DNA of 64,000 bases from Thermothelomyces thermophilus ATCC 42464 (Eukaryota > Ascomycota > Sordariomycetes > Sordariales > Chaetomiaceae): assembly GCF_000226095.1 (NCBI RefSeq), contig NC_016477.1:2170001-2234000 (forward strand). Reading direction: 5' to 3'. Both the position numbers and the translations under genes were made by a program. Position 1 is the first letter of the stretch. The number at the start of each line of letters is the position of its first letter. The notes under the pieces are model-generated. The model was not told where the DNA came from. It worked only from the letters and a program-made list of their open reading frames with translations, and did no database searches. Shown piece after piece: positions 24,349 to 36,799 of the stretch.

Positions 24349-27300
24349 CGCCTATATAGCGGCGAGTAGTAGCGTAGTACAGGAGGAACTGGCGTAAAAG
24401 ACTACTATATCGAGACCTCCTAGCAGAAACATAAGAAATCGCTATAATCTTTAGACAACGGTAGTAAGATAAGCGATTATAGACGACAGTACAATAGAAA
24501 CAGCATAGAATGCTTATACTAGTAGATAGTAAAGTAGAGATAAACCTGATTTCACCGATGCTTATAAATTAGCTACAGATACCCTAGAGAATAAAGTAGA
24601 AGCATAGTATAGTCAAAAGGCTATTTCCGATATAATAGGTATATAAGGAGACCAAACCGATCGATATTACTATAGCAGGGAAAACTATAGTAGTCGTATT
24701 TAGCATTATGGATATAGGCGACGACAAAGACATAATATTAGAATTACTATAGTATGAAGATTACGACCCGGACATTAGCTAGAAGAATGGTAGCTACCTA
24801 TAACCCCAAACGGAGTCATATTCGACTAGCAAGATAGGAAGTACACAAGGATCGTAAGCAGACAATGCTTAGGGGAAGGCATATCCTACGGATCTACTAC
24901 AAGAGACAGACAGTGGTAGGCAGACCACTACAGACTCTGGAAGAAGCAGTATAACGACACCAACATTATAATAGGAGGAACAAGCTAAACCGCTAATAGC
25001 TGTTCTCTCCGTTGACGAATGCGGAGCACTATAACTAGAGTAGTAGGTTAAGACAGGAGAAATCGCTAGCATCGCCATAGATAGAACCAAGTTCGTATAC
25101 TATTAGAAAATCGAGAAACGAGATGAGACTAGGAAAGTACTAAAGGAATATAAAGGACACCTAGCATTCGAACCGAAGCATCTAGAAGGATTACCAGAAT
25201 ATAGCCTATAGGATCACAAGATTAAGCTTAAAGAAGGAGCACGACTAAAGTTTAAGATTTACTATATAAGCTAGATATAGAATGAGGAACTTAAGCAATA
25301 CTTAGAGGAGAACCTTCGAAGAAGATATATCTGCCTATTAATATTGCTAGTAGGCTACCTAATCCTATTTATACCTAAGAAAGATAGAAAGCTACGGTTA
25401 TATATTAATTATCGGTAACTTAACGAATAGACTATAAAAAACCGATACCCGTTACCACTAATCTCACGGCTCCAAGATCAGTTAGCAGGAGCCTAATATT
25501 TCATACGTCTTAACTTGCTATCGGCCTATAACTATATATAGATCAAAGAAGGCAACGAGTAAAAAACGGCCTTTAGGACACCCTATGGCCACTACGAGTA
25601 CCTCATCATGCCATTTAGACTTACAAACGCGCCGGCAACGTTCTAAGCCCTAATTAATCAAGCTATCTGATCCTTTCTTAACAAATTTGTAATATATTAT
25701 CTTAACAATATACTTATCTTCTCCAAAACAATAGACAAATACCAGAAGCATATAAAAGTAGTACTAGATACATTATACGTGTACAAGCTATTAGTTAACA
25801 AGGAAAAGAGTAAATTCCACGTTAGGAAAACGGTGTTTTTAGGATACAAGATATCCCTAGGATAAATCCAGATAGAACCTTTAAAAGTCAAAGCTATCAA
25901 GGATTAGCTATAACCGACGTCAGTTACAGAAGTACGAAGTTTCATCAGGTTTACGAACTTCTACCGGATGTTCATCAGGAACTTTAGAGTGATCGTACGA
26001 CCTTTGTACGAACTTACCAAGAAGAACGCTAAATTCCAATGGGAAGAGTAACACGAGCAAGCATTTACGTAGATTTGTAACACCATTACTAAAGATCTAG
26101 TACTAGTGTTACTAGACCTTAAGAAGCCATTTAAGGTAGAAACGGACGCTTCAGATTACGCTATCGGAGGACAATTAGGATAACAAGACGAACAAGGGAA
26201 GCTATATCTTATAGCCTTCTTTTTAAAGAAGCTCGATAGACTACGTCTTAATTATCCGATCTATAACAAGGAACTACTTGCGATTATCAAAGCTTTTAAG
26301 GAATAGTGACTATACCTTAGTAGTACAATTAAACTAATATAAGTATATATAGATTATAAGAATTTATAATACTTTACGATAATAAAGGAGCTTAATAGAC
26401 AATAAATACGATAGGTAGAATTCCTTATAGAATTTAATTTTGAGATCTGCTATAAGAAGGGTAAAGAGAACGTACGAGCGGACGCCTTAAGCCGACAAAC
26501 AGATCATACGGAAGGACAAACGGAAACAACGCCACCATTATTTAAGGAACGAATGGACGGAACGCTACATCACGAAACGTAGACACCCGTAGAAGACGAT
26601 CCACTTGACTCGTTCCTAGAATATTACGTAATCTTTCAAGAAGAAAGGATTAATAAGGTATAGTATTAAGTAACACCCAGACTAGTAGTACCTGATAAAG
26701 TGAAAGAAAAAGACGGGAAACTCTAGTACCGAGGCAAAGCGTATATCTATAACAAAGATCAATAGCTACAAATGATTCGAGAACTCTACGAGTCGAAACT
26801 CGGAGGATATAAAGGAGTCACAAAGACTATTATACAAGTCAAGAAACACTATGACTTTCTATAGTTAACGATATGAGTTAAGAAAGTCGTATAGAGCTAT
26901 GACATCTATAATTGAAGTAAAACGGCACGATATAAGCTATATAGACTACTTTAGCTACTACTAATAGCTGACAAACTATAGAGTTTAGTTACGATAGACT
27001 TTATTACGAAGCTACTAGAATCTAAGGATATAGCTATAGGGGTAATCTACAATAGTATTCTTACTATAGTAGATCGCCTAACTAAATAGGTATACTTCTT
27101 TCCCTATAAGGAGTCCTAGATAGCTAAATAGCTAATAGACATAATCTATCGGCAAGTCATATTAGTATACGCTTAGCTATAGGAATAGATTATCGATAGA
27201 GACACTAAGTTCGTATCGAAGTTCTAGTAAGCGTTAATGTAACGATTAGGCGTTAATAGCAAGCTATTAACGGCATATTACCTATAGACTGACGGACAAA

Positions 27301-28094
27301 CGGAGCGACTAAACCAAGTTGTCGAGTAGTACCTTCGTTCTTACATTAACTACTAGTAAGATAACTAGGTCATGCTATTACTAATAGTATAACTCGCTTA
27401 TAATATAATACTAGTAGAAACGACTAAAGTTATACCGTTCTTCGCGAACTATAGATATAAAGCAGACCTTAGGCAAGGATTAGAGGTTATAGTGCCAAGA
27501 GTAGCAGTCAAAGTAGAACAAATATACATACTATATAAGAAGCTTAAAAACAAACTTGAATTTGTTAGAACTAGAATAAAGAACTACTACGACAAATATA
27601 GGCTCGAGGGACCTTGCCTAGAGAGGGGAGACAAAGTCTATCCAGTTATATAAAACTTATAAACTAAACGACTAAGTATAAAGCTAGACTTTAAAAAGGT
27701 TAGACCCTTCGTTATCAAAGAACGAATTTCGACATCTAACTACTAACTATCGTTACTATTATCTATGCGATTATAGATAAATGTTTTTTATATTTCACTT
27801 CTCGAACTAGCGCCAAAGAACGCTAAAATTGCTATAAATATCGAAGTAAAAGACAAAGAGAAAGAATAGGACATCGAAGAAATTCTAGATTTATATATTA
27901 TTAATAAGGAACTATAATATCTAGTTAAATGGCTTGATTTTAGACTAGAGGATAACTTATAGGAACTAGTCAAGAATTTAAACTGCCCTAAGAAACTAGA
28001 ATAGTTCTACCAATAGAATTCGGATCGACTAAAGGAAAACCTAGGACAGAACCAAAGACAGCGCCCTAGTTAATAGCATTAACAGCATCATTAA
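24312..28094 (+). pseudogene. pol: Gyp5 pol remnant
   Basis: 3783 bp from the mutated slippery site (AGGAAAC, 24306-24312) to TAA 28092-28094, 3 bp shorter than intact because of a small in-frame deletion near 25250. Protease, RT, RNase H, integrase and chromodomain follow in order. There are many TAA/TAG stops. Confidence 0.9.
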
Positions 28095-28620
28095 TCTATA
28101 ACGAGGGTATAGTAGGCGTCTCTTGCCGCTCTTGCTGCTTAACCTCCTCTAACTCGTCTAAGGTCGATAGACCGCGCGCCATTATATCGGTACCTTTCTC
28201 TACCAAAAACTCCTTCTACTGACGAAGACGCCGGAGCCGCGCAAGCTTTTCGGATAACTCGCGCTAGGCTTCTTCTAGACGGCGTTAAGATTTATCTAGC
28301 TCAAGTTTGGCACGACGTTTAGCATCCTTGATATGACGCTGCTCCTAGAGAATACGATCTACTAGAACGAACATTAGGAATCACATTTTAAAAAAAAAAG
28401 GAGACGTACTTATAGGAAGAAAGCGGTATGCTAGAGCTATCGTAAGAACGACCTTAACGAACGTAGGCTTCGTAACGCTTTATATACGCGATCATTTATA
28501 GACAAGGCCTTATGACGCGCACTAAGAGCAAGGTATAACGACAAAACCGTTCTTAGTAATATTCTAAGCAAGGGAAGCATAGTAACGTATAGAATACGAC
28601 TTCCGTTTCTCTATCGGCAT
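27970..28620 (-). pseudogene. Gyp5 antisense Zn-cluster/coiled-coil gene, version 1, decayed
   Basis: It aligns with the intact Gyp8 gene: exon 1 about 28414-28620 (207 nt, one base deleted), intron about 28362-28413 with an interrupted A/T run and donor GT changed to AT, exon 2 27970-28361 (9 bp longer than in Gyp8). RIP stops are present. The 3' end overlaps pol. Confidence 0.7.
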
Positions 28621-28748
28621 TTTGTCAATATAGCGACTATAACATAGAAAATAGGAAGAATGTAATACTTATAAGTAAAGGGTTATTAGCGCTATTTAAA
28701 ATAGCCTAAGAGGGCTTTTAGGTTGAAAGCCTTAAAGGAGGGGCATCG

Positions 28749-29202
28749 TATTATAGATCAGTATATAGACGGCCCGGCAGGCTATAGCCAAGACGTAGGA
28801 CATTCTAATAGCTAATCACTTGACGGACCAATCAGAAGATTATCACTACTAAGACTAAGGTCTTCACTAGTAATAATAACATATCACCGTCGATAACATG
28901 GAATCACAGAGTGAAAGGAGAAATAGTACTAGTAATAACTATTAAAGAGGGACAGATAATTATATATATATAGCTAGCTAGTCACTCGTTACGGTAGACT
29001 CTAGGAGTTTACTAGTGATAGCAACCTAACCTACAATCACCGGTATTCATACCAAGTATTACTGACCATTGTAGGAGATAACTCTAGTGTTGTTGTGAAT
29101 CTTTTGGCTTCACCGAATCCCTTAGACGACCTGTACGCTTGTCCCGCTTAATTCACCTCCGTCTGAACCCTTTTAGAAGAAGTCTGAGCTGGGTTCGTCA
29201 CA
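28749..29202 (+). repeat. Gyp5 3' LTR (454 bp)
   Basis: Starts with altered TGTCAC (TATTAT), ends CGTCACA, followed by TATAT. Its U5 is less RIP-damaged than the 5' copy. Confidence 0.95.
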
Positions 29203-29207
29203 TATAT

Positions 29208-31917
29208 CCTTATAGAACGTGTTTGCCATATACGATAGAAGGTCCTAGACGCGAGTATTACCTACCATAAGAGAGGATACTAAGGATCTTTGGCACTTAA
29301 GAGTTGGCTACCTCGGACTAGAAGCATTAAAAGCGCTTGTTAATAACGCTAGAAACGTTTATATCAAGGGGACGGCACGTATTAAGTACGAGAGCTACGC
29401 TTGTACTTACGTAAGCAAGGTCATCTCTAGGAAAATACCGCCTAAGTAGAAGTTTATACGCCTATTCTAGCGAGTAGCCTAGGATCTGTTTAACTATCCT
29501 AAAGTAATTAATAGATTATAATAGCTACTTGTAATTATTGACGAGTATAGTAGGAAGCTCTTCCCTTTCCTCTTGATAACGAAGTCGCTAGACTAGATTA
29601 TAGGAGTCATCTAGAATTTCGAGAGCTAGGTAAGACGCTAATATAGGCTCGCCATTTATAAGATTAAGCAAGATAACGATACTACTACGATTAGTTTAAT
29701 AGGGCATATACTAATACGCTACTAGACTTAGGCTATAGAAAGCGATATTAATCTTAAACTCTTACCTTTATATATCTATAAGCCTAATAAACTAGTAGAG
29801 CAAGCAGGGTAAGAACTGATCTTACGCTTAATTAAGATGCTTAACGGCGCGAATCTCCCTATAAAGCTTTGGTTAGAAAGCGTATAAGCGGTAGTATATA
29901 TATATACGATGAGCCTAAGCCGTACTTACTCGTTTAGAACTCCTAACAAGGTACTCTATGGCTAGTTTAAATAGTACTTTCGCTAGTATAAACCTAGCTT
30001 AATAATTACATTAACTAGCGACTTATACCTAGATTAGAGTAGCATCTTTTAATATAGATGCCGGGTATATATTCTCTATAAGGATAAGAAAACTAAGTAG
30101 CGTATAAAGAACTTTAAGGTGCTGCTATATAGGCTAATAGGGTATCTTATAGGATATTATATATCTAATATCTATCGCGTTTAGATACCCAAGCTCGATA
30201 GGGTCATTATAACTTGTAATATTTGCTTCGATAAGAAGACTTTCTACCGTCTAGGCAAAGAGCAGCCGATAGAGTCGTCGCTAGCGGTAGCGAGCTAGGA
30301 AGTCAATTAGTTTAATCTTAGCAAAGATTCCTAGGATACTGACTTTCTCTAGGAAGCGTTGCAATAGACCCGATAACTAGTAAAAGACTCTATTATAGTA
30401 GCTTAGCTACCTCTATCGTAAGAGAGTCTAGCGATGGACTAACCTCTCTAATAGGGTCAAGACTTAGGGGTAAGGGAGCTCTCTAATACGTAGCCTATAA
30501 GTAAGTAATTAGTTCTAGAGACTTTTATAGCAGAGATATAAGTAATAGATAAACTTACTAAATAGATAGAGAGCTTTAGAGGACTCTTAACCCCTAAATA
30601 TATACCTAAGCCCCTAGTAACTTGCCCTATGCCGGCTAGTAAAGGGGATGTCTACTAAGAAGTAGGAAGGTTTGAATTAAGGCCTTCCTAGTCGCTAGCT
30701 AGCTAACTAGACGTTAGGGAGAGTAGGGGAGCTGTCGAATCTGACGGAGGGATGCCTTCTATAGAAGAATCTAACGCGTGTAATAAGTAGACGGAAGAGC
30801 TAGGAGCTAGGGATAGTACTACCGATATATTATACCTAGCTAGGCTAGAGGAGTAGAGCGTTAAGCGAAGTCCGGATTAGCTAACGTATCCTTTAGAAGG
30901 TAGAAGCGAAGGAGAAGCTATTTGGCAACCTCCTACTAGAAGAGGTAGAGGTAGGAGGAGGGCTCGCGAGCCTAAGGACCCTGTCTAGTTAAGCGAACGG
31001 TTATAAAATAAAGAGAGGGTTAATTACTATTACTTCTTTATCTACGTAACTAAGGAACTCTAGTAATAGTTCTATAAGACTTACCTATCTAATTAATAGG
31101 AAGCTTACCTAGAGGACTAGAGTATAAGAATGATATATATAGTATTTATTACCACTATATGATAGAAGGATACTATATATCTTAGAGCAGCCCTAAATAA
31201 GCTACGTTAATATATCGACGATCTTGCTCGCGTTCCTACCAATTGGCGGGACCTATATAACTACCTATTAGGATAATAGTTTAAAGACACGGCTTACAAG
31301 GAGATATATAACTTAGAGAGCAGGGGAACGTAGAAGATCGTACCGCGCGAATAGGCAAAAGCGCGACCTATCCCTTTAAAATAGGTCTTCGTATATAAGT
31401 TTAATAAGGACAGTTTCTTAGAGAAGTACAAGGCAAGGATCTACGTATAAGGAGATCTACAAGACATTAGCTTAGTAGAAAGTACGTATATAGCTACTCT
31501 AGCGGCGTAGTCATTCTATATAATAATAGCGATCGCTGTGTACTTTGACTTGGAAGTCAAGCAGTTCGATGTGGCGCAAGCGTTCCTTAACGCCGAACGA
31601 CCGGAAGACGATCCCGTCGTCTGCGAATTGCCAGAAGGATTCAAGTAGCCAGGGAAATGTATAGAGTTGCGAAGAGCTCTATACGGCTTAAGAGACTCGC
31701 TACTCTTATGGTATAAGGAGTTCTGCAAAACGCTATCAGATCTAGGTATAGAACCATTAGGCAAAGAGAAGTGCCTCTTCTTAAGCTACGACAAACAAAT
31801 CATCCTAATCTTCCATATTAACGACTTCTTAGTCTTCTTTTACAAAAGTAACGCTATAGCGGCTAAGTAAGTAATAGAAGGAATTAAAGCTCGATACAAC
31901 GTCTATAAGTAGGGTGA
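29208..31917 (+). pseudogene. Cop1 fragment 2: copia GAG-pre-integrase, integrase core, linker, RT start
   Basis: The decayed frame shows, in order, a pre-integrase motif (LWHLRVGYLG near 29287), an integrase core (DEYSRKLFPF near 29540, NGANLPIKLW near 29850), a long low-complexity linker (about 30300-31000), and an RT with DLEVKQFDVAQAFLNA (about 31545-31595) and RALYGLRDSLLLWYKEF (about 31670). The catalytic YVDD motif has decayed to a HINDFLV form near 31815. The fragment ends inside RT where Gyp6 is inserted and continues at 47073. Stops are mainly TAA/TAG. Confidence 0.85.
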
Positions 31918-32336
31918 TGTGACAAACCCAACTTAGACTTCTTTTAAAAGAGTTCAGACAAAGGTAGATTAAGCGGGACAAGCAGGTAGGTCGTCTAAGG
32001 GATTCGGTAAAGCCGAAGGGTTTATAATAACACTAGAGTTATCTCTTACAGTAGTTAACGATACTTGGCATAAGTACTGTAATTGTAGGTTACTATTACT
32101 AGTGAACTCTTAGAGTCTACCGTAATAAGTGACTATCTATATATATATATAATCCTAGTAATCACTCCTAATTACGGTGATCGTGAGTGATTGTATGGTG
32201 GTGATTACCCTAATCGCTGGTAAGCGTAGTGATCATTATGCTTTCTATGTTATAATTGGTCCTTTCGTTCCTCTGACTTGATTAGCCTGTTTGTGCTAGT
32301 GGCTTAGGCGGCATCTATATATATATTTCTATAATA
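31918..32336 (-). repeat. Gyp6 3' LTR (U3 type 2, 419 bp)
   Basis: Left-hand LTR of the minus-strand element, directly after the GGTGA duplication. Its right end is RIP-altered. Confidence 0.94.
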
Positions 32337-32465
32337 TAATGCCCTCCCTCCGAGGCTTTCGACCTAAAAGCCCTCTTTAGGTCGTTTTAAATAGTGCTAA
32401 TATCCCTTGTATTTCTTATATGTGTTTTTCTCCTTAGCCTCTTATTATTCTTTATATTATTAATT

Positions 32466-33076
32466 ATGCCGTCTAACGCGTATAGATCCCTAGCGTCTAT
32501 TCGTTATAAGCGTTTAGCTTATTTTATTTCTAATTACGGGTTTGTAGTAATAGTATATTTCTATTACGTAGAGTATAATCAAGTGTGTAAAATGATTAAA
32601 AAATCTTGTCGTTACGAGGCTTATATATATTAGGGTTATACTTATAATAGTTCTAGCGTTCTAGTTTCTTCTTGTAAGTTCCCGTTTTCTTACGAGGGTA
32701 CGTCTCTAATCGTAACGTAGTAGATCGTATTATATACGAGTAACGTCGTTTAAAGGCTAAAGAGAAAGAGGCCGAAGCCTTGCTACAAGAATACTAATAC
32801 AAAGCTTCTAAGGCGTTAGTCTATCTGACTCGGGTTTGTAAATAACGAGAGTTCCTAGTAGAGAAGGGGGCAGATATAGTTATATAGGGTCTGTCGAATC
32901 TAGACGAATTAGAGGTAGTAGAATAGTAGGAATCGGGGGCCGTTATATAACTTAACGGTAGCATTAATATTATTAACTAGGGCGCTATTTTCGGTTCTGT
33001 CTTAGGTTTGCCTTTAGCCAATCCGGGTTCTACTAATAGAACTATTCTAGTTTCTTAGGGCAGTTTAAGTTCTTAA
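32466..33076 (+). pseudogene. Gyp6 antisense Zn-cluster/coiled-coil gene, version 2
   Basis: Exon 1 is 32466-32673 (ATG, 208 nt), the intron is 32674-32720 (47 nt, GTAAGT donor, CTAAT branch-like site, TAG acceptor), and exon 2 is 32721-33076 (356 nt, TAA). Splicing gives one frame of 187 codons plus stop, broken only by RIP-type stops. Residues 26-28 (FVV), 40-44 (VCKMI), 51-52 (EA) and 68-71 (SSLD) match Gyp8 without a gap. Of the six cysteine positions (31, 34, 41, 50, 53, 60), Cys41 remains and the other five are Tyr. Exon 2 keeps the motif LVEKGAD...GLSNLDELE. Confidence 0.75.
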
Positions 33077-36000
33077 CTAGTTCCTATAAGTTATCTTTTA
33101 GTCCGAAATCGAGCTATTTAACTAGATACTATAGTTCCCTGTTAATGATACATGAAACTAGAATTTCTTTGACGTTCTATTCTTCTTCCTTGTCTTTTGC
33201 TTTGATGTATGTAGCAATTTTAGCGTTTTTTGGTACTAGTTCGAGAAGTAAAATATAAAAAATATCTATCTATAGTTATATAGATGACGGTAACGATAGT
33301 TGGTAGTTAGATGTCGAAATTCGTTCTTTGATAACGAAGGGTCTAACCTTCTTAAAGTCTAGCTTTGTGCTTAGTCGTTTAGTTTGTAGGTTTCGTATAA
33401 TTAGGTAGACTTTGTCTCCCCTCTCTAGGCAAGGTCCCTTAAGCCTGTGTTTATCGTAGTAGTTCTTTATTCTAGTCCTAATAAACTCGAGTTCCTTTTT
33501 GAGTTTCTTATATAGTGCGTATATCTATTCTACTTTAACTGCTGCTCTTAGTATTATAACCTTTAGTCTTTGCCTAAGGTCTACTTTATATCTGTAGTTT
33601 ATAAAGAATGGTATGACTTTGGTCGTTTCTATTAGTATTATATCATAAGCAAGTTATACTATTAGTAATAGTATGACCTAGTCGTCTTGCTAGTAGTTAA
33701 TATAAGAACGGAGATACTACTTAATAACTTAGTTTAGTCGCTCCGTTTGTCCGTTAGTCTATAGGTAATATACCGTTAATAGCTTACTATTAACGCCTAA
33801 TCATTATATTAATACTTACTAGAACTTTAATATAAACCTAGTATCTCTATTGGTAATCTATTCTTATAGCTAAGCATATACTAATATAACTTGCTAATAG
33901 ATTACGTCTATTAGCTATTTAGCTATCTAGGATTCCTTATAGGGAAAGAAGTATACCTATTTAGTTAGGTAATCTACTATAGTAAGGATATTATTATGGA
34001 TCACTCTTATAGCTATATCTTTAAATTCCAATAGCTTTGTAATAAAGTCTATTATAATCAAGCTCTATAGTTTATTAGCTATTAGTAGTAGCTAAAGTAG
34101 CCTATATAGCTTATATTATGCCGTTTTGCTTCGATTACAAATGTTATAGTTCTATATAACTTCCTTAACTCGTGCCGTTAACTATGGAAAGTCATAGTAT
34201 TTCTTGACTTATATAATAGTCTTTATAACTCTTTTATATCCTTCGAGTTTCGACTCGTAGAGCTTTCGAATTATCTGTAGCTATTGATCTTTATTATAGA
34301 TATATACTTTGCCTTGGTACTAGAGTTTCCTATCTCTTTCTTCTACTCCGTTAGGTACTAGTAGTCCGGGTACTGCTTAATACTATATCTCGTTAATCCT
34401 TTCTTTTCAAAAGATTACGTAACATTCTAAGAACAAGTTAAGTAGATCATCTTCTACAGGTGTCTGCGTTTCGTAATATAGCATTCTATCTATTCGTTCC
34501 TTGAATAACGGTAGTATTATTTCCGTTTGTCCTTCCGTATGATCCGTTCGTCGGCTTAAGATATCTGCTTATACGTTCTCTTTGCCCTTCTTATAATAGA
34601 TCTTAAAGTTAAATTCCGCGAGGAATTCTACCTATCGTATTTGTCGTCTATTAAGCTCCTTTGTCGTTATAAAGTATTATAAATTCTTATAATCTATATA
34701 TACTTGTATTAGTTTAATTATATTGCTAAGGTATAATCGCTATTCCTTAAAAGCTTTGATAATTATAAGTAGTTCCTTGTTATAGATTAGATAATTAGGA
34801 TATGGTCTATTAAGCTTCTTTAAAAAGAAGGCTATGGGATATAGCTTTCCTTGTCTATCTCGTTATCCTAATTGTCCTCTAATAATGTAGTCTAAAGCGT
34901 CTATTTCTACCTTAAATGGCTTCTTAGGGTCCGGTAGTACTAGTACTAGATCTTTGGTAATGGCGTCGTAGATTTATAGAAATGCTTGCTTATATTACTC
35001 TTTCTATTAGAATTTAGCGTTCTTTTTAGTAAATTCGTATAAAGGTTATACGATCGCTTTAAAGTTCTTAATAAACATTTGGTAGAAGTTCGTAAATCCG
35101 ATAAAGCTTCGTACTTCTATAACTAATGTTAGTCGTAGCTAATTCTTAATGGCTTTAACCTTTAAAGGTTCTATTCGGATTTGTCCTAGGGATATCTTAT
35201 ATCCTAAAAAGACTATCTTCCTAATATAGAATTTGCTCTTTTCCTTATTAACTAATAGCTTATATATATATAGCATATCTAATACTACTTTTATATACTT
35301 CTAGTATTTATCTATTATCTTAAAGAAGATAAGTATATCGTTAAGATAATATATTGTAAATTTGTTAAGAAAGGGTTAGATAGCTTGATTAATTAAGGCT
35401 TAGAACGTTACTGGCATATTTATAAGTCTGAATAGTATAACGAGGTACTTATAGTAGCTATAGGGTATCCTAAAGGCCGTTTTCTACTTGTCGCCTTCTT
35501 TAATCTATATATAGTTATAGGCCAATAGCAAGTCAAAACGTATAAAATATTAGGCTCCTACTAACTAATCTTAGAGCTATAAGATTAGTAGTAATAGGTA
35601 TCGATTTTTCATAGTCTATTCGTTAAATTACCGATAGTCGACGTATAACTATAGCTTTCCGTCTTTCTTAGGTACAAATAGAATTAGGTAGCCTATTAGC
35701 GATATTAACAGGCGGATATATCCTCTTCAAAGGTTCTCCTTTAAATATTACTTAAGTTCTTCATTCTATATCTAGCTTATATAGTAAATCTTAAAGAACT
35801 TTAGTTATGCTCCTTCCTTAAGCTTAATCTCGTAATCCTATAGGCCGTGTTCTAGTAGTCCTTCTAGATATTTCGGTTCGAATGCTAGGTATCCTTCGTA
35901 TTCCTTCGGTACTTCCCTGGTCTTGTCTCGTCTCTCGGTTTTCTAATAGTATACAAACTTGGTTCTATCTATAGCGATGCTAGCAATTTCTCCTATCTTA

Positions 36001-36799
36001 ACCTACTACTCTAATTATAGTGCTCTGCATTCGTTAACGGAGAGAATAGCTATCGGCGGTTTAGCTCGTTCCTCCTATCGCGATATTGATGTTGTTATAC
36101 CGCCTCTTCTAGAGTCTGTAGTGGTCTGCCTACCACTGTCTATCTCTTATAGTAGATCTGTAGGATATACCTTCCCTTGAGCATTATCTACTTATAATCC
36201 TTACGTACTCCTTATCTTGCTAGTTAAATATAACTCTATCTAGGGTTATAGGTAGCTACTATTCTTCTAGCTAATGTCTAGGTTATAATCTTTATATTAT
36301 AGTAACCTTAATATTATATCTTTATTATTACCTATATCTACGATGCTAAATATGATTACCATAGTCTTCCCTACTATGGTAATATCGATTGGTTTAGTCT
36401 CCTTATATACCTATTATATCGGAAATGGCCCTTTAACTATGCTATACTTCTACTTTATTCTTTAGGGTATCTATAGCTAATTTATAAGTGTTAGCGAAAT
36501 TAGGTTTATCTCTACTCTACTATCTACTAGTATAAGCATTTTATGCTATTTCTACTATACTATTATCTATAGTTACTTGTCTTGCCGTCGTCGTCTAAAG
36601 ATTACAGCGATTTCCTATGTTTCTGCTAGGAAGTCTCGATATAATAGTCTCTTACGCTAGTTCCTCCTATACTATGCTACCACACGCCGCTACACGGGCA
36701 TTAATGATTTCCGGGCCCCTCAAAAACGCCTAGGACCCGTTCGTAGACAAGATCCGGAGCGAGCTGCTCTACTTGGGCGAGACGTATAGCCCTAACCCG
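32953..36799 (-). pseudogene. pol: Gyp6 pol remnant
   Basis: Minus-strand pol from the mutated slippery site (36799-36805) to the stop at 32953-32955. All domains align with Gyp8: protease, RT, RNase H, integrase, chromodomain. It contains the 62-bp insertion near its start and many TAA/TAG stops. Confidence 0.9.

Larger units (their letters stand above)
21606..29202 (+). mobile_element. Gyp5: complete but RIP-decayed gypsy chromovirus in Cop1
   Basis: 7597 bp with two 454-bp LTRs and TATAT duplications at 21601-21605 and 29203-29207. U3 is type 1 but R/U5 is a distinct type (AGTGATAGCAACCTAACC). It carries antisense gene version 1. Confidence 0.96.

Noticed and set aside
31516-31870. An intact small host gene (open frames on both strands).
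   Set aside because: The plus-strand reading is copia RT (DLEVKQFDVAQAFLNA, RALYGLRD) and continues in register with decayed copia sequence on both sides.
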